A DNA stretch of 64,000 nucleotides from Phytoactinopolyspora halotolerans (GCF_010550675.1 NZ_JAAGOA010000017.1:1-64000), one strand, 5' to 3'; positions 25,095 through 35,719 are shown, numbered from the stretch's first letter. A program made the numbers and translations. Notes: a model not told the origin generated them from the letters alone.

Positions 25095-27053
25095 GTGCCC
25101 GATCCACCGCCGCTGGGCGCTGGCGACCCGACACAGATCGGCACATCACGGCTGGTCGGGGTGCTAGGCAGGGGCGGCCAAGGATCGGTCTATCTGGGTC
25201 TGGCGCCGGACGGCCGGAAGGTCGCGGTCAAAGTGCTCCACGACCGGATGGTCATGGATTCCAAGGCAAGGATGCGATTCATCCGGGAAGCCGAGATAGC
25301 GCAGCGGGTGGCCGCGTTCTGCACCGCGCAAGTTCTCGACGTCGGGTTTCAAGCCAACGTGCCCTACGTGGTCAGCGAGTACATCGCCGGGCCGTCCTTG
25401 CACCACTTGGTCACCGAGGACGGCCCTCGGACGGGCAGCAGCCTGGACCGGCTCGCCGTCACCACCCTGACGGCGCTGGCGGCGATCCACCGTGCCGGCA
25501 TCATCCATCGGGACTTCAAGCCGGGCAACGTCATCATGGGTCCGGAAGGACCCGTCGTCATCGACTTCGGTATAGCCCGGTTCGCGGGTCACCATGCGAC
25601 CACCGGCCAGGGCATTGTCGGTACCCCGGCGTACATCGCCCCCGAACAGATCGCCAATCAACCGGCCGGCACCAGATCGGACGTTTTCGCGTGGGCAGCC
25701 ACAATGGTCTTCGCCGCCACCGGGCGGGTGGCTTTCGGCAAGGGCGGCGCAGCGCTTCCGGCGATCATCCATGCCGTCTTGCATGAGGAGCCGGATCTGT
25801 CGGCGGTGCCAGAACGCCTTCGCCCACTGTTGGCGGCCGCGCTGGCCAAGCGGCCAGGGGCGCGGCCGGGCGTACATGATCTGCTGGCCGTTCTCACCGA
25901 TGACGACCGGACACGGGAAGAACCGGAAGCGGACGCTGGCGCTCCGGCCGCGTCATCGACGGCGTCGGTGTCGACGCTGTTCCTCCCCGCCGCGGGAGCG
26001 TCCACGGGCCAGACGGCCGGCACAGCGTCCTCCCCGCCGACTGAGGTCATCCCGCCCTTCGGGCAGCGCGTAGCTGCGGTTTTCAACGGCCGTTCCGGGG
26101 CTGTGACCGCACTGGCCGTCGACGACTCGCGGGGGAGACCGGTCGTCGTCTCCGCTGACGTCGACCGGACGTTATGGGCCTGGGATCTTGTCACTGGGCA
26201 GCCGGTCGGCGAGCCGATGCATGGTCACGCCGACCGCATCACCAAGGTGCTCATCACGTGCGTTGATGGCGCTCCGACGGTGGTCTCCAGTGATCGGAAC
26301 GGGCGGGTGAAGACGTGGGACATGGCATCAGGTGCCTGCGTGCGGGAGTGGGACGAGGTAGGCGACATCGTGACGGTGAGCCGCTGGGAGGGGCGCGCTG
26401 TTCTCATCCGGGGCGGGGGCACCGTCGTAGAGTTTTTCGATCTATCTGATGGTGCATTGATCCGCCGGCCGCTGACGCTTCCGTTCTACCGCTACGACCC
26501 CGGTGCCACGCCGGTCATCAGCCAGCTTGCGGTCGCCGAGTGGGACGGGCGGCAGGTGATCGTCGCCGGATGCCGTGCAGATACGATCCTTCGGCGTGCT
26601 GTGTGGGTGTTCGATCCGGCCTCTGGCGACCTGGCGCCCGCGCCTCGGCGGATGGTCGGTGGCTCGATTGAGTTGATGGGTGTGATCGAGCGTGTCGGCC
26701 AACCGCTCGTGGTGACCTATGGGCGCGCCCCGGTGCTGGGGAGACGGATGATCCGGACCTGGAGTCTGGCAACGGGTGAACAGGCTGTGAAAATCGACCA
26801 GGCTGCCACCTTCCGTCGTGGGACGGATTCACTCGCTGTAGCTCAGCTCGACGGCGGCCCTGCATTGCTGGCGACTGCCCGGGACGCCACCCTGCGAGTA
26901 TGGGATCTGACCACCGGGCGCCGCATCGGTGAGCCCATCCGATGCCGAATCGGCCGGGTCGTCGCGCTGGCCGTGACCCGGGTAGCGGGATTTCCGGTTG
27001 CTGTGGCCGGCGGCGCCGACGGTTCCGTCCACGCATGGAGCCTCGCCTCCTGA
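25095..27053 (+). CDS. Serine/threonine protein kinase with C-terminal WD40-type propeller
   Basis: A 652-residue soluble kinase. Residues 15-275 form the Hanks-type domain: glycine loop GRGGQGSVY, Lys46 in VAVKVL, catalytic Asp140 in HRDFKPGN, Asp157 in DFGIAR, and the activation-segment end GTPAYIAPEQ. A Ser/Thr/Ala-rich linker of about 60 residues leads to WD40-like blades (VVVSADVDRTLWAWDLVTG, TVVSSDRNGRVKTWDM, ATARDATLRVWDLTTGR). No membrane segment or PASTA repeat is present. GTG 25095 is preferred because AGGA (25081-25084) sits 10 bases upstream; GTG 25086 or 25089 are alternatives. TAAGGT at 25046 could be a -10 box. It heads a same-strand set with a membrane protein, a GTPase and a GAP1-like protein. 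Confidence 0.88.
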   Translation: MPDPPPLGAGDPTQIGTSRLVGVLGRGGQGSVYLGLAPDGRKVAVKVLHDRMVMDSKARMRFIREAEIAQRVAAFCTAQVLDVGFQANVPYVVSEYIAGPSLHHLVTEDGPRTGSSLDRLAVTTLTALAAIHRAGIIHRDFKPGNVIMGPEGPVVIDFGIARFAGHHATTGQGIVGTPAYIAPEQIANQPAGTRSDVFAWAATMVFAATGRVAFGKGGAALPAIIHAVLHEEPDLSAVPERLRPLLAAALAKRPGARPGVHDLLAVLTDDDRTREEPEADAGAPAASSTASVSTLFLPAAGASTGQTAGTASSPPTEVIPPFGQRVAAVFNGRSGAVTALAVDDSRGRPVVVSADVDRTLWAWDLVTGQPVGEPMHGHADRITKVLITCVDGAPTVVSSDRNGRVKTWDMASGACVREWDEVGDIVTVSRWEGRAVLIRGGGTVVEFFDLSDGALIRRPLTLPFYRYDPGATPVISQLAVAEWDGRQVIVAGCRADTILRRAVWVFDPASGDLAPAPRRMVGGSIELMGVIERVGQPLVVTYGRAPVLGRRMIRTWSLATGEQAVKIDQAATFRRGTDSLAVAQLDGGPALLATARDATLRVWDLTTGRRIGEPIRCRIGRVVALAVTRVAGFPVAVAGGADGSVHAWSLAS

Positions 27054-27136
27054 TGGTTGCCGGTCGCGCGGCATAGACAAGCCGCGAGCCACCCGGCATG
27101 CTTGTACTCCCTTGATCACGAACCTTGGGGGCGCCC

Positions 27137-27682
27137 ATGGTCGTCATTGTTCTGAGTCTCCTGTTGAATACGCTCCTCGTGCTCAGCGTTCTTGCCTTCG
27201 TCTACCTGCTCTTCCGGCTTGTCACTCAACCAACGAACCTGCAGTATCGGTACTTGCTTGCGGCGATGGTGCTGGTCGGCGGTATGGCGGATCTGGCTGT
27301 CAACGCGTCCGGGCTGACGCTGGCCGGTGCCACTGTCGACGGATTGTCCGACGCCGGCGGCGTGGGCGTTGTGCTCAGCGCCGTCCCGGCCGCCGCCTTC
27401 GGGTACGGCGTCGGATGGTTGCTCACGCGCCGGCGCATCTGGAGAGACAAGAAGCGGGTGGTGCGGATCTTGGTGTTCCTCGGCACCATCGCCACCATCG
27501 AATTCCTGCTTGTGTACGCCCACACGATCCAGGAGGAAGGCCTGTCGTTGGGCCCGTCGATCGTTCCCAATGTCGTGTTCGTCGTGACGGCCATCCTCTA
27601 TCTCGCGCTCTCGTCGGATCCGGAGACCAGGGTGCACACCATCCGCAACCGAGGTCAGGACGGCCCGTTCATTCCCCGGTGA
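27137..27682 (+). CDS. Polytopic membrane protein of unknown function
   Basis: A 181-residue protein I do not recognise by family. It has about five hydrophobic helices: MVVIVLSLLLNTLLVLSVLA, LLAAMVLVGGMADLAV, a segment around GVGVVLSAVPAAAFGYGVGW, VRILVFLGTIATIEFLLVYA, and VVFVVTAILYLALSS. A positively charged loop RRRIWRDKKR lies between helices 3 and 4. ATG 27137 has a G-run (27127-27131) five bases upstream. It stands between the WD40 kinase (83 bases upstream) and the GTPase gene (12 bases downstream), which suggests a membrane anchor or pore component of that system. Confidence 0.7.
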   Translation: MVVIVLSLLLNTLLVLSVLAFVYLLFRLVTQPTNLQYRYLLAAMVLVGGMADLAVNASGLTLAGATVDGLSDAGGVGVVLSAVPAAAFGYGVGWLLTRRRIWRDKKRVVRILVFLGTIATIEFLLVYAHTIQEEGLSLGPSIVPNVVFVVTAILYLALSSDPETRVHTIRNRGQDGPFIPR

Positions 27683-27694
27683 CAGGAGCCTGTG

Positions 27695-28915
27695 ATGTCC
27701 CAGCCGCCGATGAACACCACCCGCACATGCCCCTACTGCGGGCGAGACGTCGTACTGGGCAAACTCCCGATCGTTGCGACGAACTTCGGCGACCGGCTGA
27801 CCGGTGAGCCATTGGACCGGCCGGCCTCAGGCGCCGAGCCGTTGAGATGGGTCGGCGAGTGGCCCGTCGTGGCGGAGGCGCCGTTGCCGGCGAGTCAGAC
27901 CTCGAATCGAGGCCCGATCGGGCGGGCACGCGAGTCGCTGCGCGGCGCGATGCCGTTGCCCCGCCCCACCGAGTTGGCGGCGTTCGAAGACAGCCCCGCC
28001 CGGCTGTGCACCCACGACACATGCCTCACTCCGCTACCGGCGGAGATCGACACCGGACGGATCTTCATCGTTCCGGTGGTAGGTACGGTTGCGGCCGGAA
28101 AGTCGAGCTACCTGACTGTTGTGCTGCAGCAAGCATGGCGAGAGCAGCGGCTCGCTCGGTTCGGATTCGAACAGTTCACCCTCGACGAGCAATCGGTCGA
28201 GACATACCGGCAGGAATATCACCGCCGGCTGTTTCGACGAAAGGAGATCCTGCCGGGCACGCAGTTCGACGAGGACGTGGCGAAGAAGCCGCTGGTGTGC
28301 CGGATCCAATACGAGGGCTCCGACCCGGCGCTGTTGTTCCTGCACGACATCGGTGGGGAAATGCTGATGGACAAGAGTATGCGGCGTCGCTTCGGCGGAT
28401 TCATGCGGCGGGCCGACGCCATCATCTTCCTGATTGATCCGGTCTGCCTCGACCGCCCGGACGGTCGTTCCTGGGCCGAGCGCGGCGTCCTGCACGCCGA
28501 CGACTTGGACTACCCGCAGGGCCCGCTGTTCCGGGCATGCGTGGAGGAGCTGGAACCGGGACGGCGCACGCCGATCGCCGTCACACTGTCGAAGTCGGAC
28601 CTCGTGGCCGACGCCCTGCCCGAGATCGGCCGTTTTCTCAAGGAACCTTCGGATCGCCAGGACGCGGACGAATGGAACCAGGACCTGTCGGACCTGGAAC
28701 AGACGGTGATCCGGGCACTACAGGGTCTCTCGGAGTGGGACTTGCTTAACGCTCAGAGGATGTTAGACCCGGAACTGATCTCCTTTCACGCCGTTGCCGC
28801 CTTGGGATCCAACCCGCAGAACGGTGAAGTAATCGATCTTGCGCCGCAGCGATGTATCGACCCGCTCGCCACGGTCCTGTTCCGGATCCCCGCCCTGACC
28901 GAGCCTGCCACGTGA
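27695..28915 (+). CDS. TRAFAC-clade GTPase-like protein with N-terminal zinc ribbon (double-GTPase type)
   Basis: A 406-residue P-loop protein. An amino-terminal CPYCGRDVVLGK looks like half of a zinc ribbon. The P-loop is GTVAAGKSS (Lys136) after strand IFIVPVV. The Walker-B/switch-II region is LFLHDIGGEM, followed by strand AIIFLIDPV and the guanine-recognition-like VTLSKSDLV, where SKSD replaces the usual NKxD. This layout fits the GTPases paired with GAP1 proteins in predicted bacterial conflict systems. ATG 27695 has AGGAG (27684-27688) six bases upstream. The stop overlaps the next gene (GTGA), so the two are translationally coupled. GTP as nucleotide is inferred. Confidence 0.72.
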   Translation: MSQPPMNTTRTCPYCGRDVVLGKLPIVATNFGDRLTGEPLDRPASGAEPLRWVGEWPVVAEAPLPASQTSNRGPIGRARESLRGAMPLPRPTELAAFEDSPARLCTHDTCLTPLPAEIDTGRIFIVPVVGTVAAGKSSYLTVVLQQAWREQRLARFGFEQFTLDEQSVETYRQEYHRRLFRRKEILPGTQFDEDVAKKPLVCRIQYEGSDPALLFLHDIGGEMLMDKSMRRRFGGFMRRADAIIFLIDPVCLDRPDGRSWAERGVLHADDLDYPQGPLFRACVEELEPGRRTPIAVTLSKSDLVADALPEIGRFLKEPSDRQDADEWNQDLSDLEQTVIRALQGLSEWDLLNAQRMLDPELISFHAVAALGSNPQNGEVIDLAPQRCIDPLATVLFRIPALTEPAT

Positions 28916-31137
28916 AACCGCTCGATCAACTGCTGTTCACCTGGTTCGACGGTGGCTTCCGGCCGGTTGCCGCCACGGGGGAGCTGGCCAAGCCACGGAG
29001 CTGGCTGGCCACCCAGACGCTGCGATTGTGCAGGTACCATGCGCCGGCGGCGTTGGGCCCCGGTGAAGAACCGCCGATTTCGTACGGTTGGTGGACCGAC
29101 GGCTCGACCCGGTGGGTCTTTCGGCGCGGCCACCTCGGCCATGACCCGACTGGCCGGCCCGGCAACTTTTTCGCGCACCTTGTGGTCGGTCACCCGGACG
29201 AGCTGCCGCTGGCGGATGTGGCCGAGCGGTTCGGCTCGTCGCACTGGTGGGATGGCGGAACTGTGCCGCCGCCATTAGGTCCGGTCGAGCTGGCGGACAT
29301 TCCCCCCGCTCCGGTACCGCGGATCGGTCCCGAGCAGCTCGAGGCTGTTCTAGCGACTATCTTGCACGGCCGCGGCGCCATGTGCGCGGTACTACGCGAG
29401 CCGCCTGCCATCACCATCGCGTGTATGGCCGTCCTGTGCCGTCGCCTCCCCGGTCTCTTCGACGGGCTGCAGTTCTCGACGTACGAGGCGCCGCAACATG
29501 CAGCGGGCTTTCACGTCGTCGGCATGCACGCCGCCGACACCGCCCCGCGCGGCGCCGTGACCGAAGAGACGACCCACGGCAGCGGCACCACGGGCGACGG
29601 CTGCCGGATCCTGATATCGGACTCTCCTGAAGATGCCGATCTTGCCGAGATCCTGCTGGCCGCCGCAACGGCCGACGGTTCCGACGGCGCGGTCGAGCGG
29701 ATGGCCGCATTCTTGCCGTCGATCCAGCGACGTGACGTCGACAGTAATGCCATCGATGCGGTGGTGCCACATGTGCTGACGCGGCCGGCACCTACCGAGA
29801 CGCTGCTCAAATACTCCTTTGGCCGACGGTCGGCGGCCCGCTTCCTGGCGGCTGGTCAGCAAGAGGCGTGGTCGGCCTTGCAACTGCTCACCCCCGCCAC
29901 GCAAGCGGTGCTCGGCACTGAGCTGGCATTGGAGAACACCGGTCACCGGCTGTCGGACATGCTCGGCCGGGTGCGGTCCGCCCCGCCGGTCTTTCAGCGC
30001 GCGTTCAGAGCCGCGGTCCTCACCTCTGGTGCCCGCACCAGACTGGGGCGGCTCGGCCTAGAAGACCGGATCGACCTCCTGCGAACGGCTGCGGACCTCC
30101 ACATCAGCGATCACGTCGTCGACGCCCTGCTGGGAAGCGACCGGGCGGAGTCGCTGCGCTTGGTGGATAGCCGTGATGTGCCGATGACATGGCGCGGACG
30201 CGCCCTGGCCAGATTGTTGACGGCCGGTGAGGATCCCACTCCCGCCCTCGACAGATTGTTCCGATATCCCGCACTCGGACCGGTGACCGCGCGCGCACTC
30301 GCAACCTCAGGGCCGTTGATCCGCTTGCTGGCGGATCAACCGCCACACGTCGTGAAGCAGGTGGTGACGGCGACCGTCGACGGCTTCGCCGAAGTAGACC
30401 GCCGGTCCCTGGTCGTGGCCATGCTCGCCAGGCTCAAACCCGCGGAACGGCCGTCCGAACTGGCCGTGCTGTTCACGCGGATCCGGCCCGTCGACCCGCA
30501 ATGGGACGCGATCGTCGCCGATGCGGTGCTCTCCGCCACCAGAGACGCCGTAGAACATGCCAGGCCTCACCTGCCGATATCAGCTGACGTGACATCCGTG
30601 CTGAGCGTTGTCGACGGACGCAGGTCGTCTGCTTTGCTCGCCGTCATCGGTAGTCTGGCGCAAGCCGCACGTGAACAAGACCCGGCGTCGGCGGAGTACG
30701 CGTTGGGTCGGGCTGTGGACGCCGTCGCCCGTACCGAACACCGGTATCTGCTCGCGACTCTGGTGCTCGCTGTCCTGCCGCAGACCGTCGTCGGCCTGGA
30801 GTGCGTCATTCGGGTCGGCGCGCGGATCCGAGCGATGCCATGGCTCGACGACGATGAGTTCGCGGGCGCCCTGTTGCAGCTCGCGAAGCGCGGTGCCGTC
30901 GGCCCCGACTATCTGTCTCCTCTGCCATACCTGGTCCTCGTCACTGAGATGGTGGGCGAACGTCGGCTCGAGCTGACGAAGGGCATGGTGAACCGCCGGC
31001 TCCGGCTTCGGAATCAGGCGTGGCAGCGTAGCGCTGCCGACGCCGCGCGCCGCTTGAGCATCGGCGACAGACGACGAGCCGAGAAGCTAGCTCATCGGGC
31101 GGGCGGGCACGCCGAGCAGTGGTGGTTGTCGCTGTAG
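28912..31137 (+). CDS. GTPase-associated protein 1 (GAP1)-like large protein
   Basis: A 741-residue protein coupled to the GTPase gene by a GTGA overlap. Its N-terminal 150 residues carry motifs typical of GAP1 N-domains: an initial [11 protein letters not shown] strand, [20 protein letters not shown] and [12 protein letters not shown]. The remainder is mostly alpha-helical and Leu/Ala/Arg-rich without a recognisable catalytic site, in line with the middle and C-terminal helical parts of GAP1 proteins. It probably acts with the GTPase as a regulatory or effector scaffold. Family assignment rests on motif memory, so confidence is moderate. It ends 70 bases before valS, where the conserved backbone resumes. 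Confidence 0.6.
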   Translation: MKPLDQLLFTWFDGGFRPVAATGELAKPRSWLATQTLRLCRYHAPAALGPGEEPPISYGWWTDGSTRWVFRRGHLGHDPTGRPGNFFAHLVVGHPDELPLADVAERFGSSHWWDGGTVPPPLGPVELADIPPAPVPRIGPEQLEAVLATILHGRGAMCAVLREPPAITIACMAVLCRRLPGLFDGLQFSTYEAPQHAAGFHVVGMHAADTAPRGAVTEETTHGSGTTGDGCRILISDSPEDADLAEILLAAATADGSDGAVERMAAFLPSIQRRDVDSNAIDAVVPHVLTRPAPTETLLKYSFGRRSAARFLAAGQQEAWSALQLLTPATQAVLGTELALENTGHRLSDMLGRVRSAPPVFQRAFRAAVLTSGARTRLGRLGLEDRIDLLRTAADLHISDHVVDALLGSDRAESLRLVDSRDVPMTWRGRALARLLTAGEDPTPALDRLFRYPALGPVTARALATSGPLIRLLADQPPHVVKQVVTATVDGFAEVDRRSLVVAMLARLKPAERPSELAVLFTRIRPVDPQWDAIVADAVLSATRDAVEHARPHLPISADVTSVLSVVDGRRSSALLAVIGSLAQAAREQDPASAEYALGRAVDAVARTEHRYLLATLVLAVLPQTVVGLECVIRVGARIRAMPWLDDDEFAGALLQLAKRGAVGPDYLSPLPYLVLVTEMVGERRLELTKGMVNRRLRLRNQAWQRSAADAARRLSIGDRRRAEKLAHRAGGHAEQWWLSL

Positions 31138-31193
31138 ACCCGATCATCTGCCTCCAGCGGGGTTGCGCTGTGCACAGACACGTGAGAAGTCCG

Positions 31194-31208
31194 TAAACTC
31201 TTCCGGCG
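31194..31208 (+). promoter_or_regulatory. Candidate -10 element for leaderless valS
   Basis: TAAACT at 31194-31199 ends eight bases before GTG 31208, and no Shine-Dalgarno precedes the codon. TGCACA at 31171 is a poor -35 at 17-base spacing. Transcription is predicted to begin at or very near the start codon. Confidence 0.4.
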
Positions 31209-33856
31209 TGACCGAATCCACGCCCTCCGCCACGTCGAACGAGTCTCCTGGTTCCGCTGAGCAAGCTCTGCCCACCGTCTACGACCCCGGGGCGGTGGAG
31301 GCTCCGGTATACGAGCGGTGGGTGGAGCGTGGGTACTTCGAGGCCGACGACACCAGCGACAAACCGCCGTTCTGCATCGTGATCCCGCCGCCGAACGTCA
31401 CCGGCAGCCTGCACCTGGGCCACGCCTTCGAGCACACCCTGATCGACGCGCTGATCCGGCGCCGCCGTATGCAGGGGTACGAGGCGCTGTGGATGCCGGG
31501 CATGGACCACGCCGGCATCGCCACCCAGAACGTCGTCGAGCGTGAGCTCGCGAAGGAAGGCGTGTCCCGGCATGACCTCGGCCGCGAGGCGTTCGTCGAG
31601 AAGGTGTGGGAGTGGAAGGAGCGCTCCGGCGGCATGATCCTCGGCCAGATGCGCCGCCTCGGTGACGGCGTGGCGTGGAGCCGGGAGCGATTCACCATGG
31701 ACGACGGGCTCTCCCGCGCCGTCCAGACCATTTTCAAGCGGCTGTACGACGACGAGCTGATCTACCGCGCCGAGCGGATCATCAACTGGTGCGTCCGCTG
31801 CCACACGGCGCTGTCCGACATCGAGGTGGAGCACAGCGACGACGAGGGCGAGCTCATCTCGATCCGCTACAGCGACGACGTGGTCGTGGCCACCACCCGG
31901 GCGGAGACGATGCTCGGTGACACCGCCGTCGCCGTCCACCCCGACGACGAGCGGTACCAGCACCTGATCGGCACCGAGGTGGAGCTGCCGCTGACCGGGC
32001 GGAAGATCCCGGTCATCGCCGACGCGCACGTCGACCCCTCGTTCGGCAGCGGCATGGTCAAGGTGACCCCGGCGCACGACCCGAACGACTTCGAGATCGG
32101 CCGCAGGCACGACCTGCCGCAGCTGACGATCATGGACGAGCGAGGAGTGATCACGGCCTCGGGACCGTTCGAAGGGCTGGATCGATTCGAGGCCCGCCCG
32201 GCGGTCGTCGCCGCGCTGCGCGAGCAGGGCCGGATCGTCTCCGAGAAACGGCCCTACCTGCATGCGGTCGGGCACTGTTCGCGCTGCAAGACCGTCGTCG
32301 AGCCTCGGCTGTCCCTGCAGTGGTGGGTGCGCGTCGGTCCGCTGGCGAAGGCGGCCGGCGACGCCGTCCGGGACGGACGGGTGGCGATCCACCCGAAGTC
32401 GATGGAGTCGCGCTGGTTCGGGTGGGTGGACGACATGCACGACTGGTGCATCTCCCGGCAGCTGTGGTGGGGCCACCGCATCCCGGTCTGGTACGGACCG
32501 GACGGCGAGGTGGTCTGCGTCGGTCCCGACGACGAGCCGCCCAGCGGTGAGGGGTGGCAGCAGGACGAGGACGTGCTGGACACGTGGTTCTCGTCGGCGC
32601 TGTGGCCGTTCTCCACCCTCGGCTGGCCGGACGAGACGCCGGCACTGGCGAAGTTCTATCCGAACCAGGTCCTGGTCACCGGCTACGACATCCTGTTCTT
32701 CTGGGTCGCCCGGATGATGATGTTCGGACTGTACGCGAACGCCGACAACGGCCCCGAGCGCGCGATTCCTTTCCACACCATCGCCCTGCACGGCATGGTC
32801 CGGGATAAGCACGGCAAGAAGATGTCGAAGTCGTTCGGCAACGCGGTGGACCCGCTGGAATGGATGGACGCCTACGGGTCGGACGCGCTGCGGTTCACGC
32901 TGGCCCGGGGTGCCAACCCGGGCGTCGACGTGCCGATCGGCGAGGACTGGGTGCAGGCGTCGCGGAACTTCTGCAACAAGCTGTGGAACGCCACCAGGTT
33001 CGCGTTGATGAGCGGCGCGAAGGTCGGCGAGCTTCCGCCGGCGGAGCAGCTCTCGGCTCCGGATCGGTGGATTCTCTCCCGGCTGCACGCCACCCTTGCC
33101 GAGGTCGATGCCTTCTACGAGGACTACCAGTTCGCCAAGGCCTGTGACGCGCTGTACCACTTCGCGTGGGACGAGTTCTGCGACTGGTACGTTGAGCTGG
33201 CGAAGACCCCGCTGAACGAGGGCGGCGACGCAGCCGAGCGGACGCGGCTGGTGCTGGGCCACGTACTCGATCACCTGCTGCGGATGCTGCACCCGGTCAC
33301 CCCGTTCGTCACCGAGGTGTTGTGGACCACGCTGACCGGGGACGAATCCGTCGTCGTGGCGACGTGGCCGGTTGCGGACGCCGATGCCCATAGCGACGCC
33401 GTGGCCGAGTCCGGTGTCGAGGAGTTGAAGCGGCTGGTCACCGAGATCCGGCGATTCCGCAGCGACCAAGGGCTCAAGCCGGGGCAACGGGTGGCTGCGC
33501 GGCTGGACGGTATGGCCGGCGTGCCGGCCGCGCACGAGGCCGAGATCCGCTCCCTGACACGGTTGAACACGCCGGACGAGGGGTTCACGTCGTCGGCGTC
33601 GCTGACCGTGGGCGGCGTGACCATCGAATTGGACCTGTCCGGGGCGGTCGATGTCGAGGCGGAACGCAAGCGGCTCACCAAGGATCTCGCCGCCGAGCGG
33701 AAGGCCCTCGAGCAGTCCGACCGCAAGCTGGGCAACGAGCAGTTTCTCGCCAAGGCGCCTGAAGCAGAGGTGGAGAAGGTGCGCGCCCGCCGCGCCACCG
33801 CCGAGGCCGAGATCGCTCGCCTCGAGGCTCAGCTAGATCGCCTGGCTGCGCGCTGA
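31208..33856 (+). CDS. valS: Valine--tRNA ligase
   Basis: Class I aminoacyl-tRNA synthetase of 882 residues that charges tRNA-Val in the cytoplasm. The HIGH-type motif is HLGH at residue 69 ([13 protein letters not shown]), and KMSKS lies at 538-542 ([14 protein letters not shown]). Between them are the CP1 editing domain ([20 protein letters not shown]) and the [10 protein letters not shown] region. The C-terminal 70 residues form the tRNA-binding coiled coil ([19 protein letters not shown]). GTG 31208 fits the family and a leaderless start. It is the first gene of the conserved valS-folC-DUF4233 block. Confidence 0.97.
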   Translation: MTESTPSATSNESPGSAEQALPTVYDPGAVEAPVYERWVERGYFEADDTSDKPPFCIVIPPPNVTGSLHLGHAFEHTLIDALIRRRRMQGYEALWMPGMDHAGIATQNVVERELAKEGVSRHDLGREAFVEKVWEWKERSGGMILGQMRRLGDGVAWSRERFTMDDGLSRAVQTIFKRLYDDELIYRAERIINWCVRCHTALSDIEVEHSDDEGELISIRYSDDVVVATTRAETMLGDTAVAVHPDDERYQHLIGTEVELPLTGRKIPVIADAHVDPSFGSGMVKVTPAHDPNDFEIGRRHDLPQLTIMDERGVITASGPFEGLDRFEARPAVVAALREQGRIVSEKRPYLHAVGHCSRCKTVVEPRLSLQWWVRVGPLAKAAGDAVRDGRVAIHPKSMESRWFGWVDDMHDWCISRQLWWGHRIPVWYGPDGEVVCVGPDDEPPSGEGWQQDEDVLDTWFSSALWPFSTLGWPDETPALAKFYPNQVLVTGYDILFFWVARMMMFGLYANADNGPERAIPFHTIALHGMVRDKHGKKMSKSFGNAVDPLEWMDAYGSDALRFTLARGANPGVDVPIGEDWVQASRNFCNKLWNATRFALMSGAKVGELPPAEQLSAPDRWILSRLHATLAEVDAFYEDYQFAKACDALYHFAWDEFCDWYVELAKTPLNEGGDAAERTRLVLGHVLDHLLRMLHPVTPFVTEVLWTTLTGDESVVVATWPVADADAHSDAVAESGVEELKRLVTEIRRFRSDQGLKPGQRVAARLDGMAGVPAAHEAEIRSLTRLNTPDEGFTSSASLTVGGVTIELDLSGAVDVEAERKRLTKDLAAERKALEQSDRKLGNEQFLAKAPEAEVEKVRARRATAEAEIARLEAQLDRLAAR

Positions 33857-33901
33857 CGGGGGCACGCGCGCACACCCTGCGCACCTGCGTCGGTCGGCGC
33901 T

Positions 33902-33995
33902 GCACCAAGGTTCCACGAGGTTGTGATGATGCCGGTCGAGACAGCACACCGTGGAGGCATGGTGTCGTTGTGCCGGCAGTGTGGAAGCTTGGTGT
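33902..33995. repeat. Three related 15-bp motifs, one inverted, between valS and folC
   Basis: Motif B (33951-33965, GTGGAGGCATGGTGT) and motif C (33981-33995, GTGGAAGCTTGGTGT) are direct near-repeats. Motif A (33902-33916) is an inverted copy whose complement, GTGGAACCTTGGTGC, matches C at 13 of 15 positions. The 205-base gap contains no gene. The motifs could form alternative hairpins in a folC leader or be remnants of a dispersed palindromic repeat. Confidence 0.6.
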
Positions 33996-34061
33996 TGCTG
34001 CGCGAGGCGGGATCGGAGCGAACCGACCGGAACCGACGGTTGTGTGAGAGATTGGTGAGTT

Positions 34062-35393
34062 GTGAGCAAACCTGACTTCGAGGCCGTCCAGCAGGCGCTG
34101 CGGACACGGTGGCCCGAGTCCAAGCTTGAGCCGTCCCTGGACCGCATCCGTGATCTGCTCGACGTTCTCGGTAATCCGCAGCAGGTGTTCTCGACCATCC
34201 ACGTCGCGGGGACGAACGGGAAGACGTCGACGGCGCGGATGGTCGACGAGTTGCTGCGTGAGCTCAACCTGCGGACGGGACGATTCACCAGTCCGCACCT
34301 GGTCTCGGTGACCGAGCGCATCGTCGTCGACGGCGAGCCGATCAGTGAGGAACGGTTTGCCGAGGTCTACGCCGAGGTGGAACCGTTTCTGGGCATCGTG
34401 GACGCGAAGCAGGACGTGCCGCTTTCGTTCTTCGAGGTACTGGTGGCGATGGCGTACGCCGCCTTCGCGGATGCACCGGTCGAGGTTGCGGTGATCGAGG
34501 TGGGCATGGGCGGCACGTGGGACGCCACGAACGTCGCCGACGGCAAGGTCAGCGTCGTCACCCCGATCTCGCTCGATCACATGGACTACCTCGGCGACTC
34601 GATGGAGGCGATCGCCGGGGAGAAGGCCGGTGTGATCAAGCCAGGCTCGTTCACGCTTCTGGCCGGCCAGGAACAGGAGGCGGCCGAGGTGCTGCTGACC
34701 CGGGTCGGGGAGGTGGGCGCAACTGTCGCCCGGGCCGGCGTGGAGTTCGGCGTACGCGACCGGGAGATGGCGGTCGGCGGCCAGATGTTGCAGCTGCAGG
34801 GGCTGACCGGCCCGTACGACGACGTGTTCCTGCCGCTGCACGGTGCGCATCAGGCGGACAACGCGGCGCTCGCGCTGGCGGCCGTGGAGGCGTTCGTCGG
34901 CGGTGGACGGGAAGGGCTTGCGGTCGAGGCTGTGCAAGCCGCTTTCGCCCGGGTGAGCTCGCCAGGGCGGTTGGAGGTGCTCCGGCGCGGGCCAGTGGTG
35001 CTGGTGGACGCCGCACACAATCCGGCCGGTGCGTCGGCACTGGCGGCCTCGTTGTCCGAGGAGTTCGCGACGACCGCATTGGTGGCCGTCGTGGCTGTCC
35101 TGGAAGACAAGGACGTGGAGGGGATACTCGCCGCGTTGGAGCCGGTGGTGCAGTCGGTGGTGGTGACCTCGAACTCCTCGCCGCGCTGCCTGCCGCCGCA
35201 GGCGGTGGCGCGGGTGGCCGTGGACGTCTTCGGCGAGGACCGTGTTCACCAGGCGTCGCCGTTGCCGGAGGCGGTCGATGTCGGGCTGACGCTCGCCGAG
35301 CGGGCCGGTTCACTGGGCGGACACGGAGTGGTGATCACCGGATCTGTTGTCACCGCCGGTGATGCCCGGGCGAGTTTCGGAGTCGAATCGTGA
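34062..35393 (+). CDS. folC: Bifunctional folylpolyglutamate synthase/dihydrofolate synthase
   Basis: A 443-residue Mur-ligase-fold enzyme adding glutamate to dihydropteroate or folates in the cytoplasm. The P-loop is GTNGKT (50-55). SPHLVSVTERI, the EVGMGGTWDATNV loop, SLDHMDYLGDS and the C-terminal VDAAHNPAGASAL motif are all typical. GTG 34062 follows a weak GGTGAG. The stop overlaps the DUF4233 start (GTGA). Confidence 0.96.
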   Translation: MSKPDFEAVQQALRTRWPESKLEPSLDRIRDLLDVLGNPQQVFSTIHVAGTNGKTSTARMVDELLRELNLRTGRFTSPHLVSVTERIVVDGEPISEERFAEVYAEVEPFLGIVDAKQDVPLSFFEVLVAMAYAAFADAPVEVAVIEVGMGGTWDATNVADGKVSVVTPISLDHMDYLGDSMEAIAGEKAGVIKPGSFTLLAGQEQEAAEVLLTRVGEVGATVARAGVEFGVRDREMAVGGQMLQLQGLTGPYDDVFLPLHGAHQADNAALALAAVEAFVGGGREGLAVEAVQAAFARVSSPGRLEVLRRGPVVLVDAAHNPAGASALAASLSEEFATTALVAVVAVLEDKDVEGILAALEPVVQSVVVTSNSSPRCLPPQAVARVAVDVFGEDRVHQASPLPEAVDVGLTLAERAGSLGGHGVVITGSVVTAGDARASFGVES

Positions 35394-35719
35394 ACCGGAT
35401 CGCATCCTCGATCCTCGGTATCGAGATGATCGTGGTGCTGCTGGCCGTGCCGGTGGCGATCAACCTCTCGGATGTCTCGACGACGGCGGGCTGGGTGTCG
35501 GCCGCGATCGTGGCGCTGCTGTGCTTCGCCGGTGCGGCGACGGTGCGACGAGGTCGACGGGGCTACATGATCGGGTCGGCGGCGCAGGTGGGTGCGATCG
35601 CCATGGGCTTCGTGGTGCCGATGATGTTCGTTCTGGGCGGGATCTTCACCCTGATGTGGTTCATGCTGCTCCGGCTGGGCCCGGAGGTGGAACGGCGAAG
35701 CGCCGAGCGAGCGGAGTGA
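35390..35719 (+). CDS. DUF4233 small membrane protein
   Basis: A 109-residue protein with four hydrophobic segments (ILGIEMIVVLLAVPVAI, VSAAIVALLCFAGA, YMIGSAAQVGAIAMGFVVP, FVLGGIFTLMWFMLL). It is the conserved partner located directly after folC in actinobacteria. GTG 35390 overlaps the folC stop and has GGAG at 35379-35382. Function is unknown. The last ten residues, including the stop, are encoded by the first unit of a 91-bp tandem repeat, so the C-terminus may have been rewritten by repeat insertion. Confidence 0.9.
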   Translation: MNRIASSILGIEMIVVLLAVPVAINLSDVSTTAGWVSAAIVALLCFAGAATVRRGRRGYMIGSAAQVGAIAMGFVVPMMFVLGGIFTLMWFMLLRLGPEVERRSAERAE

